DNA from: an uncultured Lachnospiraceae bacterium
GTDB lineage: Bacteria; Bacillota; Clostridia; Lachnospirales; Lachnospiraceae
DNA length: 40,017 nucleotides
Direction of reading: 5' to 3'
Assembly: GCA_900550235.1 (NCBI GenBank)
Contig: URRQ01000021.1
Coordinates: forward strand, 1-40,017
The notes beneath the pieces were generated by a model that saw only the letters and a list, made by a program, of their open reading frames with translations, was not told the DNA's origin and ran no database searches. Shown here piece after piece: positions 24,239 through 32,909 of the stretch (position 1 is its first letter; each line of letters begins with the position of its first letter). A program made the translations under genes and the position numbers.

Positions 24239-24919
24239 ATGAAAAAAAGATTTTTTGGAACTTTGCTGGCAGCAGCCCTTGTTGTTACACAGGTGGTTTC
24301 TGTATTTGCAGCAGGAAGCCGTACCACAGACGTGACTCTGGTAGGAGAATCTGCGGGATACTATGAAGTATCAGAAGGTACAGCAGAAACTTTTTCTTAT
24401 TTATACGAGTCTGCTCCAGAGGTAGAAGCTAAGATTTTAGCTGTGAATGCCGGAAAAGAAACTCTTCAGAGCATTGCGGAGCTAGCTCCTGAACTGGCAA
24501 AGGAACTGGAAGGAAAGAGTTTAATTACAAAATTCTTCGATTTAGAACCTATCAACGGTGGAATTCGTACAGAAGATGGTAAATACAAAGTGACCTTGTC
24601 TGTACCGGCTTTGACAAAAGCTTTGAAAGATGTAAAACTTCTGCATTATAGTACAGACCGTAATCTGTGGGAAATTGTTACACCGACAGATGTAAATTAT
24701 GCTAATAAGCAGATTACAGCAGAGTTTATCGACTTATCTCCGGTAGCGGTAATTGCAGATGTGGATGAGTCAGCGACAGAAGGAAATAGTACAACAGGTT
24801 CAGGTACATCTCCAAAGACAGGGGTAAAATCTGATTGGGGAATGTATATGGGAGCAGCAGCGCTGCTTTTGGTAACGGCAGTTGTGGTAATGAGAAAGAC
24901 GAAAAAAGAATGTGACTAG
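24239..24919 (+). CDS. Cell-wall-anchored surface protein with SPKTG sorting signal
   Basis: A 226-residue secreted protein. A signal peptide (about residues 1-25, ending VFAAG) is followed by a domain with two short repetitive halves: an alpha-rich part about 50-90, and a beta-rich part with YSTDRNLWEIV and IDLSPVAVIAD. A Ser/Thr/Gly linker precedes the sorting signal Ser191-Gly195 (SPKTG), the hydrophobic GAAALLLVTAVVVM and the basic tail RKTKKE. The S-P-x-T-G form matches clostridial class B sortase substrates rather than LPXTG. Function of the mature domain is unknown. Its place between the assembly genes and the sugar genes suggests a role at the cell surface tied to the polymer. Confidence 0.85.
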   Translation: MKKRFFGTLLAAALVVTQVVSVFAAGSRTTDVTLVGESAGYYEVSEGTAETFSYLYESAPEVEAKILAVNAGKETLQSIAELAPELAKELEGKSLITKFFDLEPINGGIRTEDGKYKVTLSVPALTKALKDVKLLHYSTDRNLWEIVTPTDVNYANKQITAEFIDLSPVAVIADVDESATEGNSTTGSGTSPKTGVKSDWGMYMGAAALLLVTAVVVMRKTKKECD

Positions 24920-24927
24920 AAGATGTT

Positions 24928-24952
24928 GGGAGCTGCCGTTTAGACAGCTCCC
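24928..24952 (+). other. Stem-loop without T-tract after the surface protein gene
   Basis: GGGAGCTG (24928-24935) pairs perfectly with CAGCTCCC (24945-24952). The bases after it (GTGTCCC) are not a T-run, so it may be a processing or stability hairpin, or a weak attenuator inside the operon. Confidence 0.5.
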
Positions 24953-25010
24953 GTGTCCCATAAGCATGAAATGAAGCGTTGGGAATGAAGGAAGGAAAAA
25001 AAATAAAAAC

Positions 25011-26933
25011 ATGACTATGACGAGAGAAAATACAAAAATGACAAAAAATATACGTTGGATGCTTGTTTTCTACGATATGGGAGTATACGCGATTGCAGCG
25101 CTTCTTTTGTTAGCTTTCTATGCGGGAGATGATAAGCTTTCAGGAAAAGGGATTTTTGAACAGGCGGCAATTTCGATTATATGTATTTTTGCGGCGCGTA
25201 TAATCGGAAATATTTACGGACAGGTTTGGAGATATGGCGGAATACAGTGCTATATCCGATTATTATTTACAGATTTTGCGGGATTTCTGGCATATTTATG
25301 TCTGGAGAGTATTTTGCCCATTCAGCACATTACATTTGGAAGACTTTTGTCTTTGGTAAGTTTGAATTTATTAGGGGCTTTGGCAATTCGAATGGTGTAT
25401 CGCTACGCATATAAATGCGGAAATCACGATACGGTAAAAGGGAAAATTCTACTGGCTTTATTCCGAATTTTTTCAGGGATGGAGATTGGTAATGATAATG
25501 ATATACAGAAAATTAAGGTTGCTATTATTGGCGCAGGACGCGTAGGTGTGGGACTGGCAGAAGAACTTTTAAATAATAGCGAAGCCTCTTATACACCACG
25601 ATGTTTTATCGATGTGAACAAAGAAAAGGTGGGCAGAGAAATTCATGGTATTCCTGTATGGTCAGAAGACGAGGCGACACTTCGAAAACTTGAAGAATTA
25701 GAAGTACAGGAAATTGTTTTTGCTATTCCTTCTATGGACGCAGAAAAGAAAAAAGAACTTTATGATTATTATAAAAAAGCGGGTTATAAATTAAAAGTTT
25801 ATGATTTCCCTACGGTATATGCAGTAGGCGGAAAGAGACATTTGAGAGAGTTTGATGCAGAAGAACTTTTATTCAGAAAACCGCTGGCAGTTGCAGATGA
25901 ACGCACAAATGCCTATTACAAGGATAAAATTGTTTTGATTACCGGTGGTGGTGGTTCTATCGGTTCTGAATTATGCCGTCAGTTAGCTAAAATGGAGCCG
26001 AAACAGTTGATTATCCTTGATATATATGAAAACGGCGCTTATGATGTGCAGCAGGAATTGAAAATTGCTTATAGTGGTAAACTGAACCTTCAGGTGGAGA
26101 TTGCCTCCATTACTAACCGAAAAGCAATGGAAAGAGTGTTTGAAACCTATCATCCTCAAATTGTTATCAATGCAGCAGCCCATAAACACGTACCTCTTAT
26201 GGAGCACAACTGTATTGAAGCCATTGAAAACAATATTTTCGGTACAGAAGTTGTGGTAAACCTTTGTGAAGAATATGGTGCAGAACGATTTATGATGGTT
26301 TCTACAGACAAGGCGGTAAATCCTACAAATGTTATGGGCGCTACAAAGAGAATGTGTGAGATGATTGTACAGAGTGCAAGTACCCATGGCAGGGTAAAAT
26401 ACAGCATCACACGTTTTGGAAATGTACTGGGAAGCGCCGGTTCTGTAATTCCGTTATTTAAACGCCAGATTGCAAACGGTGGACCTGTAACAATTACAGA
26501 TAAACGAATTATCCGTTACTTTATGACCATTCCGGAAGCTTCACAGTTGGTTCTTCAGAGCGGTGCTATTGCCAATAACGGAGAATTGTTTGTACTGGAT
26601 ATGGGAAAACCGGTGAAAATCATGGACTTGGCAGAGAATATGATTCGCCTGTCCGGTGTACATGGTGTGGAAATCGTGGAAACAGGATTAAGACCGGGAG
26701 AAAAGCTGTATGAGGAATTGCTGGTAAAAACTGAGGAACTTGATAAGACAAGCAACAGTATGATTTTTATCGAAAGAGATAAGGCGCTAAGCGCTGATGA
26801 AATCAATAAGAGAATAGGGGAACTGAGAGAAGCTTGTGAAACAGGAGACGATTTGGAAGCAAAAGAAGTGTTGAGGAAAGTGGTTCCGACGTTTAAGAGA
26901 CCGGAGGAAGTTAATAAAAAGGTAACAGCGTAA
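25011..26933 (+). CDS. pglF: Membrane-bound UDP-GlcNAc 4,6-dehydratase, PglF/WbpM/CapD type
   Basis: A 640-residue enzyme that makes the 4-keto-6-deoxy intermediate of UDP-GlcNAc. Four N-terminal helices (about residues 15-125) are followed by a degenerate Rossmann domain (VAIIGAGRVGVGLAEEL) and the catalytic extended SDR domain with nucleotide loop TGGGGSIGSEL near residue 310. The active site has Ser, then Met442 and Lys446 (VMGATKR) where smaller SDRs have Tyr-x-x-x-Lys. Met at this site is characteristic of PglF/WbpM enzymes. An aminotransferase, phosphoglycosyl transferase and acetyltransferase follow, completing a Pgl-like bacillosamine set. Confidence 0.9.
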   Translation: MTMTRENTKMTKNIRWMLVFYDMGVYAIAALLLLAFYAGDDKLSGKGIFEQAAISIICIFAARIIGNIYGQVWRYGGIQCYIRLLFTDFAGFLAYLCLESILPIQHITFGRLLSLVSLNLLGALAIRMVYRYAYKCGNHDTVKGKILLALFRIFSGMEIGNDNDIQKIKVAIIGAGRVGVGLAEELLNNSEASYTPRCFIDVNKEKVGREIHGIPVWSEDEATLRKLEELEVQEIVFAIPSMDAEKKKELYDYYKKAGYKLKVYDFPTVYAVGGKRHLREFDAEELLFRKPLAVADERTNAYYKDKIVLITGGGGSIGSELCRQLAKMEPKQLIILDIYENGAYDVQQELKIAYSGKLNLQVEIASITNRKAMERVFETYHPQIVINAAAHKHVPLMEHNCIEAIENNIFGTEVVVNLCEEYGAERFMMVSTDKAVNPTNVMGATKRMCEMIVQSASTHGRVKYSITRFGNVLGSAGSVIPLFKRQIANGGPVTITDKRIIRYFMTIPEASQLVLQSGAIANNGELFVLDMGKPVKIMDLAENMIRLSGVHGVEIVETGLRPGEKLYEELLVKTEELDKTSNSMIFIERDKALSADEINKRIGELREACETGDDLEAKEVLRKVVPTFKRPEEVNKKVTA

Positions 26934-26975
26934 ATACATGATTTAAGTGAGATGGACAACAAAGGGGAAGAAGAA

Positions 26976-28127
26976 ATGAGAAAAGAAATAAAACCATTTG
27001 AAAATAAAATTTGGTTAGCTAGTCCGTATATTCATGAAAATTCCAGAATGTATGTAGAACGAGCTTTTGATACCAACTGGATGTCTACAATAGGAGAAAA
27101 TATAGACTATTTAGAAAAAGGGATACGTGAATATGTAGGATGCAAGGCTTCAGTAGCGTTATCATCAGGAACAGCAGCGTTACATTTGGCTGTAAAATTG
27201 GCAGGAGTGAAAGAAGGAGATATTGTTCTGTGTTCGGATATGACTTTTGCGGCAACTGTAAATCCTGTGAGTTATGAAAAAGGAATTCAGGTTTTTGTGG
27301 ATTCAGAAAGAGAAACTTGGAATATGGATCCGGAAGCACTGGAATTGGCATTGAAAAAATATGAGGGAAAGGCAAAAGCAGTTATTGTGGCTAACCTTTA
27401 TGGAACTCCGGCTAAGTTAGATAAAATACAGGAGCTTTGCGAGAAGTATAATGCAATACTCATTGAGGATGCAGCGGAGTCACTTGCAGCTACTTATAAG
27501 GGAAAACAGACAGGGACTTTTGGAAAATATAATGCGATTTCTTTCAATGGAAATAAAATTATTACAGGAACTTCCGGAGGAATGTTAATGTCTGACAGTG
27601 AGGAAGATATTGCAAAAGCCAAGAAATGGTCTACTCAGTCGAGAGACGACACTCCTTGGTATCAACATACGGAGTTAGGCTATAATTATCGTATGAGTAA
27701 TGTATTGGCAGGAGTTGCTAGAGGACAGTTGGAATATTTAGACGAACACAAGGCTGGAAAGAAGAAAATTTATGAAAGATACAAAGAGGGATTAAAAGAT
27801 ACTCCGGTAACAATGAACCCGTATTTGAAAGAGTCGGATCCTAATTTTTGGCTGTCTTGTATAACAATTGACAAAGATGCTTATGAAGAAGGGATTGGTC
27901 CGGGAAAAATTCGTAAAGCATTGGCAAAATATAATGTAGAGAGCAGACCTATCTGGAAACCTATGCATATGCAGCCGATTTATGAGAATAGAGATTATGT
28001 GACTCTTCCGGGAGAAAATATAGGAACAGACATTTTTGATCGAGGAGTTTGTCTTCCAAGTGATTTAAATATGACAGTGGAAGAACAAGATATTGTAATT
28101 GATATCATCAAAGAATGTTTCGAATAA
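26976..28127 (+). CDS. pglE: DegT/DnrJ/EryC1-type sugar aminotransferase, PglE-like
   Basis: A 383-residue PLP enzyme expected to aminate C4 of the keto sugar made by the preceding dehydratase. The Schiff-base Lys194 sits in SFNGNKIITG, preceded by LIEDAAESL, where Asp binds the pyridine nitrogen. LSSGTAALHLA and YNYRMSNVLAGVARGQL are family signatures. ATG 26976 is chosen because AAAGGGGAAG lies about eight bases upstream and WLASPYI follows shortly. An in-frame ATG at 26952 lacks a good ribosome site. Sequence order and neighbours fit PglE. Confidence 0.9.
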   Translation: MRKEIKPFENKIWLASPYIHENSRMYVERAFDTNWMSTIGENIDYLEKGIREYVGCKASVALSSGTAALHLAVKLAGVKEGDIVLCSDMTFAATVNPVSYEKGIQVFVDSERETWNMDPEALELALKKYEGKAKAVIVANLYGTPAKLDKIQELCEKYNAILIEDAAESLAATYKGKQTGTFGKYNAISFNGNKIITGTSGGMLMSDSEEDIAKAKKWSTQSRDDTPWYQHTELGYNYRMSNVLAGVARGQLEYLDEHKAGKKKIYERYKEGLKDTPVTMNPYLKESDPNFWLSCITIDKDAYEEGIGPGKIRKALAKYNVESRPIWKPMHMQPIYENRDYVTLPGENIGTDIFDRGVCLPSDLNMTVEEQDIVIDIIKECFE

Positions 28128-28149
28128 GAAAAGTGGGGAGTACGGGATA

Positions 28150-28809
28150 ATGAATGGTCAAAAAAACGCAGGATTTGAACATAAAAAGGGTATCTATGAG
28201 AAATACATAAAAAGACCTCAGGATTTTTGTTGTGCATTATTAGCGATAATTGTATTTTCCCCTATTTTGCTAATTACAGGGATTTTGGTTCGAATTAAAT
28301 TAGGTTCACCGGTGCTTTTTAAACAACAGAGACCGGGGCTTCACGGTAAGATATTTACATTATATAAATTTCGAACAATGACAGATGCCAGAGATGAAAA
28401 TGGAAATCTTTTGCCGGATGATATGAGACTTACAAAGTTTGGAAAATTGCTGAGAAGTACCAGTTTAGATGAACTCCCTGAACTTATCAATATGATAAAA
28501 GGAGATATGAGTGTAGTAGGTCCTAGACCATTGTTAGTGAGATATCTGGAGCGCTATGATGAGCATCAAGCAAGACGCCACGAAGTAAGACCTGGCTTTA
28601 CAGGATATGCACAAGTAAATGGAAGAAATGCAATCAGTTGGGAAGAAAAGTTTGATTTAGATGTGGCTTATGTGGATCATATTACTTTTTTAGGTGACTG
28701 GAAGATTATCTGTAAAACTATATTAACGGTTTTGCGAAGAGAAGGTATCAATAGCGCTTCAGCAGCAACAATGGAAGAATTCCAAGGTTCACAGAAAAGC
28801 GTGGAGTAA
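28150..28809 (+). CDS. pglC: Polyisoprenyl-phosphate phosphoglycosyl transferase, PglC type
   Basis: A 219-residue monotopic initiating transferase that moves phospho-sugar from a UDP-sugar to undecaprenyl phosphate. A single N-terminal membrane segment (AIIVFSPILLITGILV) precedes the catalytic core, with FKQQRPGLHGKIFTLYKFRTM, the Asp-Glu pair in SLDELPEL, and VVGPRPLLVRYLERY. The short length, without the extra helices of WbaP/CapM, is that of PglC. ATG 28150 has GGGGAG nine bases upstream. An earlier in-frame ATG at 28099 lies inside the aminotransferase gene. It probably starts polymer synthesis with a diacetamido-bacillosamine-type sugar. Confidence 0.92.
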   Translation: MNGQKNAGFEHKKGIYEKYIKRPQDFCCALLAIIVFSPILLITGILVRIKLGSPVLFKQQRPGLHGKIFTLYKFRTMTDARDENGNLLPDDMRLTKFGKLLRSTSLDELPELINMIKGDMSVVGPRPLLVRYLERYDEHQARRHEVRPGFTGYAQVNGRNAISWEEKFDLDVAYVDHITFLGDWKIICKTILTVLRREGINSASAATMEEFQGSQKSVE

Positions 28810-28813
28810 AATT

Positions 28814-29422
28814 ATGAAGAAAAAATTAGTAATTATTGGTGCTAGTGGACACGGAAAAGTGGTTGCAGACATTGCGTTAAAAAACGGATATGAAATTTCT
28901 GGCTTTTTAGACGATAATAATTTACTGAAAGAGATTTGTGGTTTTCCGGTACTTGGAAGAGTGTTTGAAAATTATAAATATAAAGAAAACCATGAATTTA
29001 TTATTGCAATAGGGAACAATATAATCCGAGAAAAAATTGCACAAGAATATGATGTATCTTGGGCTACGTTGATTCATCCTACAGCAGTAATAGGGATGGA
29101 TGTACAAATAGGTGCAGGTACGGTTATTATGGCAAATGCAGTTCTTAATCCGTGTACAAATATAGGGCAACATTGTATCATTAATACCGGAGCGATTATT
29201 GAGCACGATAATAAGATAAAGGATTTTGTGCATATTTCACCAAATGCAGCTTTAGCAGGGACAGTTGAAGTAGGTGCACGAAGCCATATAGGTGCTGGAG
29301 CTTGTGTGAAAAATAATACAATGATTTCTGACAATGTGGTAGTTGGCGTAGGTGCGGCAGTAGTAAAAGATATTAAGGAAGCAGGCGTGTATGTAGGAGT
29401 ACCTGTAAGGAGAATAAAATAG
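28814..29422 (+). CDS. pglD: Sugar O/N-acetyltransferase with left-handed beta helix, PglD/NeuD type
   Basis: A 202-residue acyltransferase expected to N-acetylate the 4-amino sugar to give UDP-diacetylbacillosamine. The N-terminal Rossmann-like domain starts KKLVIIGASGHGKVVADIA. From about residue 85 there are hexapeptide repeats (VQIGAGTVI, VEVGARSHIGAGACV). The catalytic-type His131 lies in IIEHDNKI, and the C-terminus is GVYVGVPVRRIK. It begins two bases after the pglC stop. In Campylobacter PglD the reaction precedes PglC transfer, so gene order does not match reaction order. Confidence 0.88.
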   Translation: MKKKLVIIGASGHGKVVADIALKNGYEISGFLDDNNLLKEICGFPVLGRVFENYKYKENHEFIIAIGNNIIREKIAQEYDVSWATLIHPTAVIGMDVQIGAGTVIMANAVLNPCTNIGQHCIINTGAIIEHDNKIKDFVHISPNAALAGTVEVGARSHIGAGACVKNNTMISDNVVVGVGAAVVKDIKEAGVYVGVPVRRIK

Positions 29423-30520
29423 ATGAAGAGAATACTGGTTTTGGCAAATTTTGATGTTGGATTATATAAATTTCGAAAAGAATTATTACAGGAGTTAATA
29501 GATCGAGGAAATGAAGTATATATTTCTTTACCGGATGGTGAACTTGTGCAAAATCTGGAAAAGATGGGGTGTAAGTTTATAAATACTTCGGTAGACCGAA
29601 GAGGAATCAATCCCAAAACAGATGTGAAACTTATGTTCTTTTACTGGAAATTGATTAAGAAATTAAATCCGGATATGGTTATTACTTATACAATTAAGCC
29701 CAATATTTATGGTGGCTTAATGTGCCGTTTACATCATGTGCCATACGTTGTAAATATTACAGGACTTGGAACAGCATTCCAAAGCGAGAGTATGATAAAA
29801 AAATTAGTGACATTTTTATATAAGATTGCTTTAAAAAAAGCAAAAGTGGTATTTTTTGAAAATACTGGAAATAAACAGACTTTTTTAGATTTGAATATAT
29901 TAAAAGAAAAACAAACGTGTGTGTTAAATGGTGCGGGAGTAAATCTTGAAGAGTATTCTTTTTGTGAATATCCTTCAGGAGAGGAAATAAGATTTTTGTT
30001 TATTGGGCGTATTATGAAAGAAAAAGGGATAGAAGAATTATTTGAGACAGCAGAGATGATTAAAAGAAAGTATCCGAATGTCTTTTTTGATATTGTAGGT
30101 CCAATGGAGGACGATTATCGGGGATGGATCAAAGAGCTTGTAGAAAAAAATATTATTGAATATCATGGGTATCAGTCAGATGTAAAACCATATATTAAAA
30201 AATGTCATTGTTTTGTACTTCCATCTTATCATGAAGGGATGGCAAATACCCTTCTAGAAGCAGGAGCTATGGGAAGACCATTGATTACTACTAGGATAAG
30301 TGGATGTAGGGAGACAGTAGAAGATGGAATAACAGGTTATCTTTGTGAGAGGAAAAACAAAGAAGACTTATATAAAGTAGTAAAGAAATTTATAGAACTT
30401 TCATTCGAAATAAGAAAAGATATGGGATATGCAAGTTTTAATAAAATAAAAAAGAAATTTGATAAAAAGAAGATTATCAAAGATACCATTAAAAAATTAA
30501 ATGTAAGTGATTGTTTTTAA
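29423..30520 (+). CDS. GT4 glycosyltransferase, possibly PglA-like
   Basis: A 365-residue GT-B enzyme that begins directly at the stop of pglD. The N-terminal domain opens ILVLANFDVGLYKFRKEL and has NITGLGTAF. The C-terminal donor domain has FLFIGRIMKEKGIEELF and the E-x7-E motif in SYHEGMANTLLEAGAMG. The N-terminus resembles PglA-type transferases that add the second sugar to bacillosamine-PP-undecaprenol, fitting its position right after the Pgl set. Donor and linkage cannot be read from sequence. Confidence 0.88.
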   Translation: MKRILVLANFDVGLYKFRKELLQELIDRGNEVYISLPDGELVQNLEKMGCKFINTSVDRRGINPKTDVKLMFFYWKLIKKLNPDMVITYTIKPNIYGGLMCRLHHVPYVVNITGLGTAFQSESMIKKLVTFLYKIALKKAKVVFFENTGNKQTFLDLNILKEKQTCVLNGAGVNLEEYSFCEYPSGEEIRFLFIGRIMKEKGIEELFETAEMIKRKYPNVFFDIVGPMEDDYRGWIKELVEKNIIEYHGYQSDVKPYIKKCHCFVLPSYHEGMANTLLEAGAMGRPLITTRISGCRETVEDGITGYLCERKNKEDLYKVVKKFIELSFEIRKDMGYASFNKIKKKFDKKKIIKDTIKKLNVSDCF

Positions 30521-30540
30521 GAAAATGAAGAAAGGTGTAT

Positions 30541-31581
30541 ATGAAGAATATAATTTTACATGTTTTAAATACAAATGAGTATTCAGGTGCAGAAAATGTT
30601 GTATGCCAAATAATTAAAATGTATAAAAGTGATACTAGGTATCAGATGGTGTACTGTAGTTTAGATGGTCCAATTAGACAAATTCTAGAAAAAGAAAAAA
30701 TACAGTTTGTAGCATTAAAGAAGATGAGTGTTAGTGAACTAAGAAAAGCTATAAATAAAGTTAAGCCAACAGTTATTCATGCTCATGATATGCGTGCAAG
30801 CTTTTTTGTATCTCTTTCATGTGGAAAGATACCATTTATTTCACATATTCATAATAATGGATTTGATTCAAGAAGCTTGAATATTAAGGTTTTACTATTT
30901 AGAATTGCAGCGCAACGAGCAAAACATATATTTTGGGTTTCTAAAGCTGCAAAGGAGGGATATTATTATCAAAAACAGATAGGCTATAAAAGCTCAATTC
31001 TGTATAATGTTGTTGATTGTGAGGAAATTCGTAAAAAGGCAAATGTACGGATGTGTAAGATTAAATATGACATAGTATTTCTTGGCAGAATTTCTTATGA
31101 AAAAAATCCTCTGAGATTGATTGATATTATTTCTAGAGTGGCGAAAAAAAATCAAGGTATTAGAGTAGCCATTATAGGCAAAGGTCCATTAGAAAACGAG
31201 GTTAATAAAAGAATTATTGAATTGGGATTAAGTAAAAATATTGATATGTTAGGCTTTCAGACGAATCCATATCCTACTTTAAAGAATGCAAAGATAATGA
31301 TTATGACCTCTTTATGGGAAGGACTACCAATGTGTGCTTTAGAAGCAATTGCTTTGGGTATTCCTATTGTTAGTACTCCAACAGATGGACTTTGCGAATT
31401 AGTATTAGAAGGAAAGACAGGTTTTTTGGCTGCTGCTGATGATGAGTTGGCAGATAAAATCAATTTGATTTGCACTAATAGTGATTTGTTAGATGAGATG
31501 CATTTTGCAGTTCTTAAACAAGCTGAAAAATTACTGGATATAAACAAATATAAAGCTGAATTATCTGCTGTTTATGAATAA
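30541..31581 (+). CDS. GT4 glycosyltransferase
   Basis: A 346-residue GT-B enzyme. IILHVLNTNEYSGAENVV is the usual opening of GT4 capsule transferases. VIHAHDMRA and FLGRISYEKNPLRLI define the two lobes, and SLWEGLPMCALEAIALG carries the E-x7-E donor motif. A GTG at 30535 overlaps the ribosome site GAAAGG, so ATG 30541 is preferred. Codon use is clearly more AT-rich from here on than in the Pgl genes. Confidence 0.88.
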   Translation: MKNIILHVLNTNEYSGAENVVCQIIKMYKSDTRYQMVYCSLDGPIRQILEKEKIQFVALKKMSVSELRKAINKVKPTVIHAHDMRASFFVSLSCGKIPFISHIHNNGFDSRSLNIKVLLFRIAAQRAKHIFWVSKAAKEGYYYQKQIGYKSSILYNVVDCEEIRKKANVRMCKIKYDIVFLGRISYEKNPLRLIDIISRVAKKNQGIRVAIIGKGPLENEVNKRIIELGLSKNIDMLGFQTNPYPTLKNAKIMIMTSLWEGLPMCALEAIALGIPIVSTPTDGLCELVLEGKTGFLAAADDELADKINLICTNSDLLDEMHFAVLKQAEKLLDINKYKAELSAVYE

Positions 31582-31612
31582 AAAATATTTGTTTATGGTA
31601 GAGAGGATCATG

Positions 31613-32905
31613 ATGAATAATTTAGATAAGCACAGGTTTCTATTAGGGACTATTGTGACATTGTTTTTAGCAATAACAGGAAATACAGCAATTATATTTA
31701 TATATTTTATTATAATATTTGTACAAGAATTACTGTATATGTTAAGGTATCAGAATGAGAAGATAATTCAACAAATATTAATGCTTATTCCTCTAATGGG
31801 AATAACTGTTATAAATGGAATACCTTTAGGAAATATATATATTGCAGTGTTTGCTAGTTATTTGTTGTTTGTGTATAAAGATATAGGAATGAAAAAGAAT
31901 AAATTTTTACCATATATAGTATTTGTTTTTACAGACATATTTCGATTGTTTGTTTTTTATGGTGAAGGTTTTGATGTGGTGGGAATAATAAGTGTTCCTA
32001 TTCTGTATTTATGTATATTTGCTGGTATGGCTGCATTTGAGAAAACCAATAAAGAAGAAATTGTACATTTGTATATCCCAGCATTTATAGAAGGAGTTAT
32101 TTTGTCTATTTTATATGGGGCTATTATTAGATTTAAGAGTGGAGGACTTAATAATGTTTTAATGAATACTAATATTGTAGATAGAAATGAAGGTGCAAGT
32201 GGAGATCCGAATTATTTTGGACTATATATTTGCCTTGCGGTTTCAATGATAATTCTACTTATGATGATGGAAGAAAAATATTCAATAACATATTTTTTAG
32301 GGGCGTGTGTTTTGATTGTTATGGGCTTATCATCATCTTCACGAATGTTTTTTGTAATTTCTATGTTTTTAATTGGCATTCTAGTATTAATTCTTGTTCG
32401 AAATATATTTAATCAAAAAATAATGACAACAATTATGCTCATAGCAATTTTAAGTGTTGGTTTATATTTTATACAGGATATACTAGTAGACAATTTAGAC
32501 TATGTTTTTTCAAGGCTAAATACATCAGACATAAGTGAATTAACAAATGGGCGAAGTGATTTAATAAAATTATACTTTTCTTATATAGAAGAAAATCCTT
32601 TTAGAATGCTATTTGGAATAGGAATAGCACAATACAATATAAGAAGTGGTATAGGTGCTTATGCACATAATATGTACTTAGAGCTATATGTGGCTAGGGG
32701 AATTATAGGTATTTTTATAGTAACATTTATAATTATAAGAAATATATTTAAAGGAAATTGGGAAAATATAGAAATATATCAATATATACCAATTAGTATA
32801 GTAGCACTAAGTGGATTAGCAATAAACGTTTGGGAAGTAGATTGTTTTTATATGCTATGGGGATTACTTTTTTCATTTATATCAATAAAAAAAAGGAGAG
32901 AATAA
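31613..32905 (+). CDS. Wzy-type polysaccharide polymerase (O-antigen ligase-like)
   Basis: A 430-residue protein with about ten to twelve hydrophobic helices and a large loop in the second half (about residues 300-350) containing NGRSDLIKLYFSYIEENPF and GIGIAQYN...AHNMYLEL, typical of the Wzy/O-antigen ligase superfamily. It would join lipid-linked repeat units outside the membrane. The frame starts at 31574 inside the previous gene, but ATG 31613 has AGAGAGG six to seven bases upstream. Sequence divergence is high, as usual for serotype-specific polymerases. Confidence 0.82.
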   Translation: MNNLDKHRFLLGTIVTLFLAITGNTAIIFIYFIIIFVQELLYMLRYQNEKIIQQILMLIPLMGITVINGIPLGNIYIAVFASYLLFVYKDIGMKKNKFLPYIVFVFTDIFRLFVFYGEGFDVVGIISVPILYLCIFAGMAAFEKTNKEEIVHLYIPAFIEGVILSILYGAIIRFKSGGLNNVLMNTNIVDRNEGASGDPNYFGLYICLAVSMIILLMMMEEKYSITYFLGACVLIVMGLSSSSRMFFVISMFLIGILVLILVRNIFNQKIMTTIMLIAILSVGLYFIQDILVDNLDYVFSRLNTSDISELTNGRSDLIKLYFSYIEENPFRMLFGIGIAQYNIRSGIGAYAHNMYLELYVARGIIGIFIVTFIIIRNIFKGNWENIEIYQYIPISIVALSGLAINVWEVDCFYMLWGLLFSFISIKKRRE

Positions 32906-32909
32906 TAGG

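Noticed and set aside
24928..24952. Operon-ending terminator after the SPKTG protein gene
   Set aside because: The stem is strong but no T-run follows, and the next gene on the same strand has no separate promoter that I can see.
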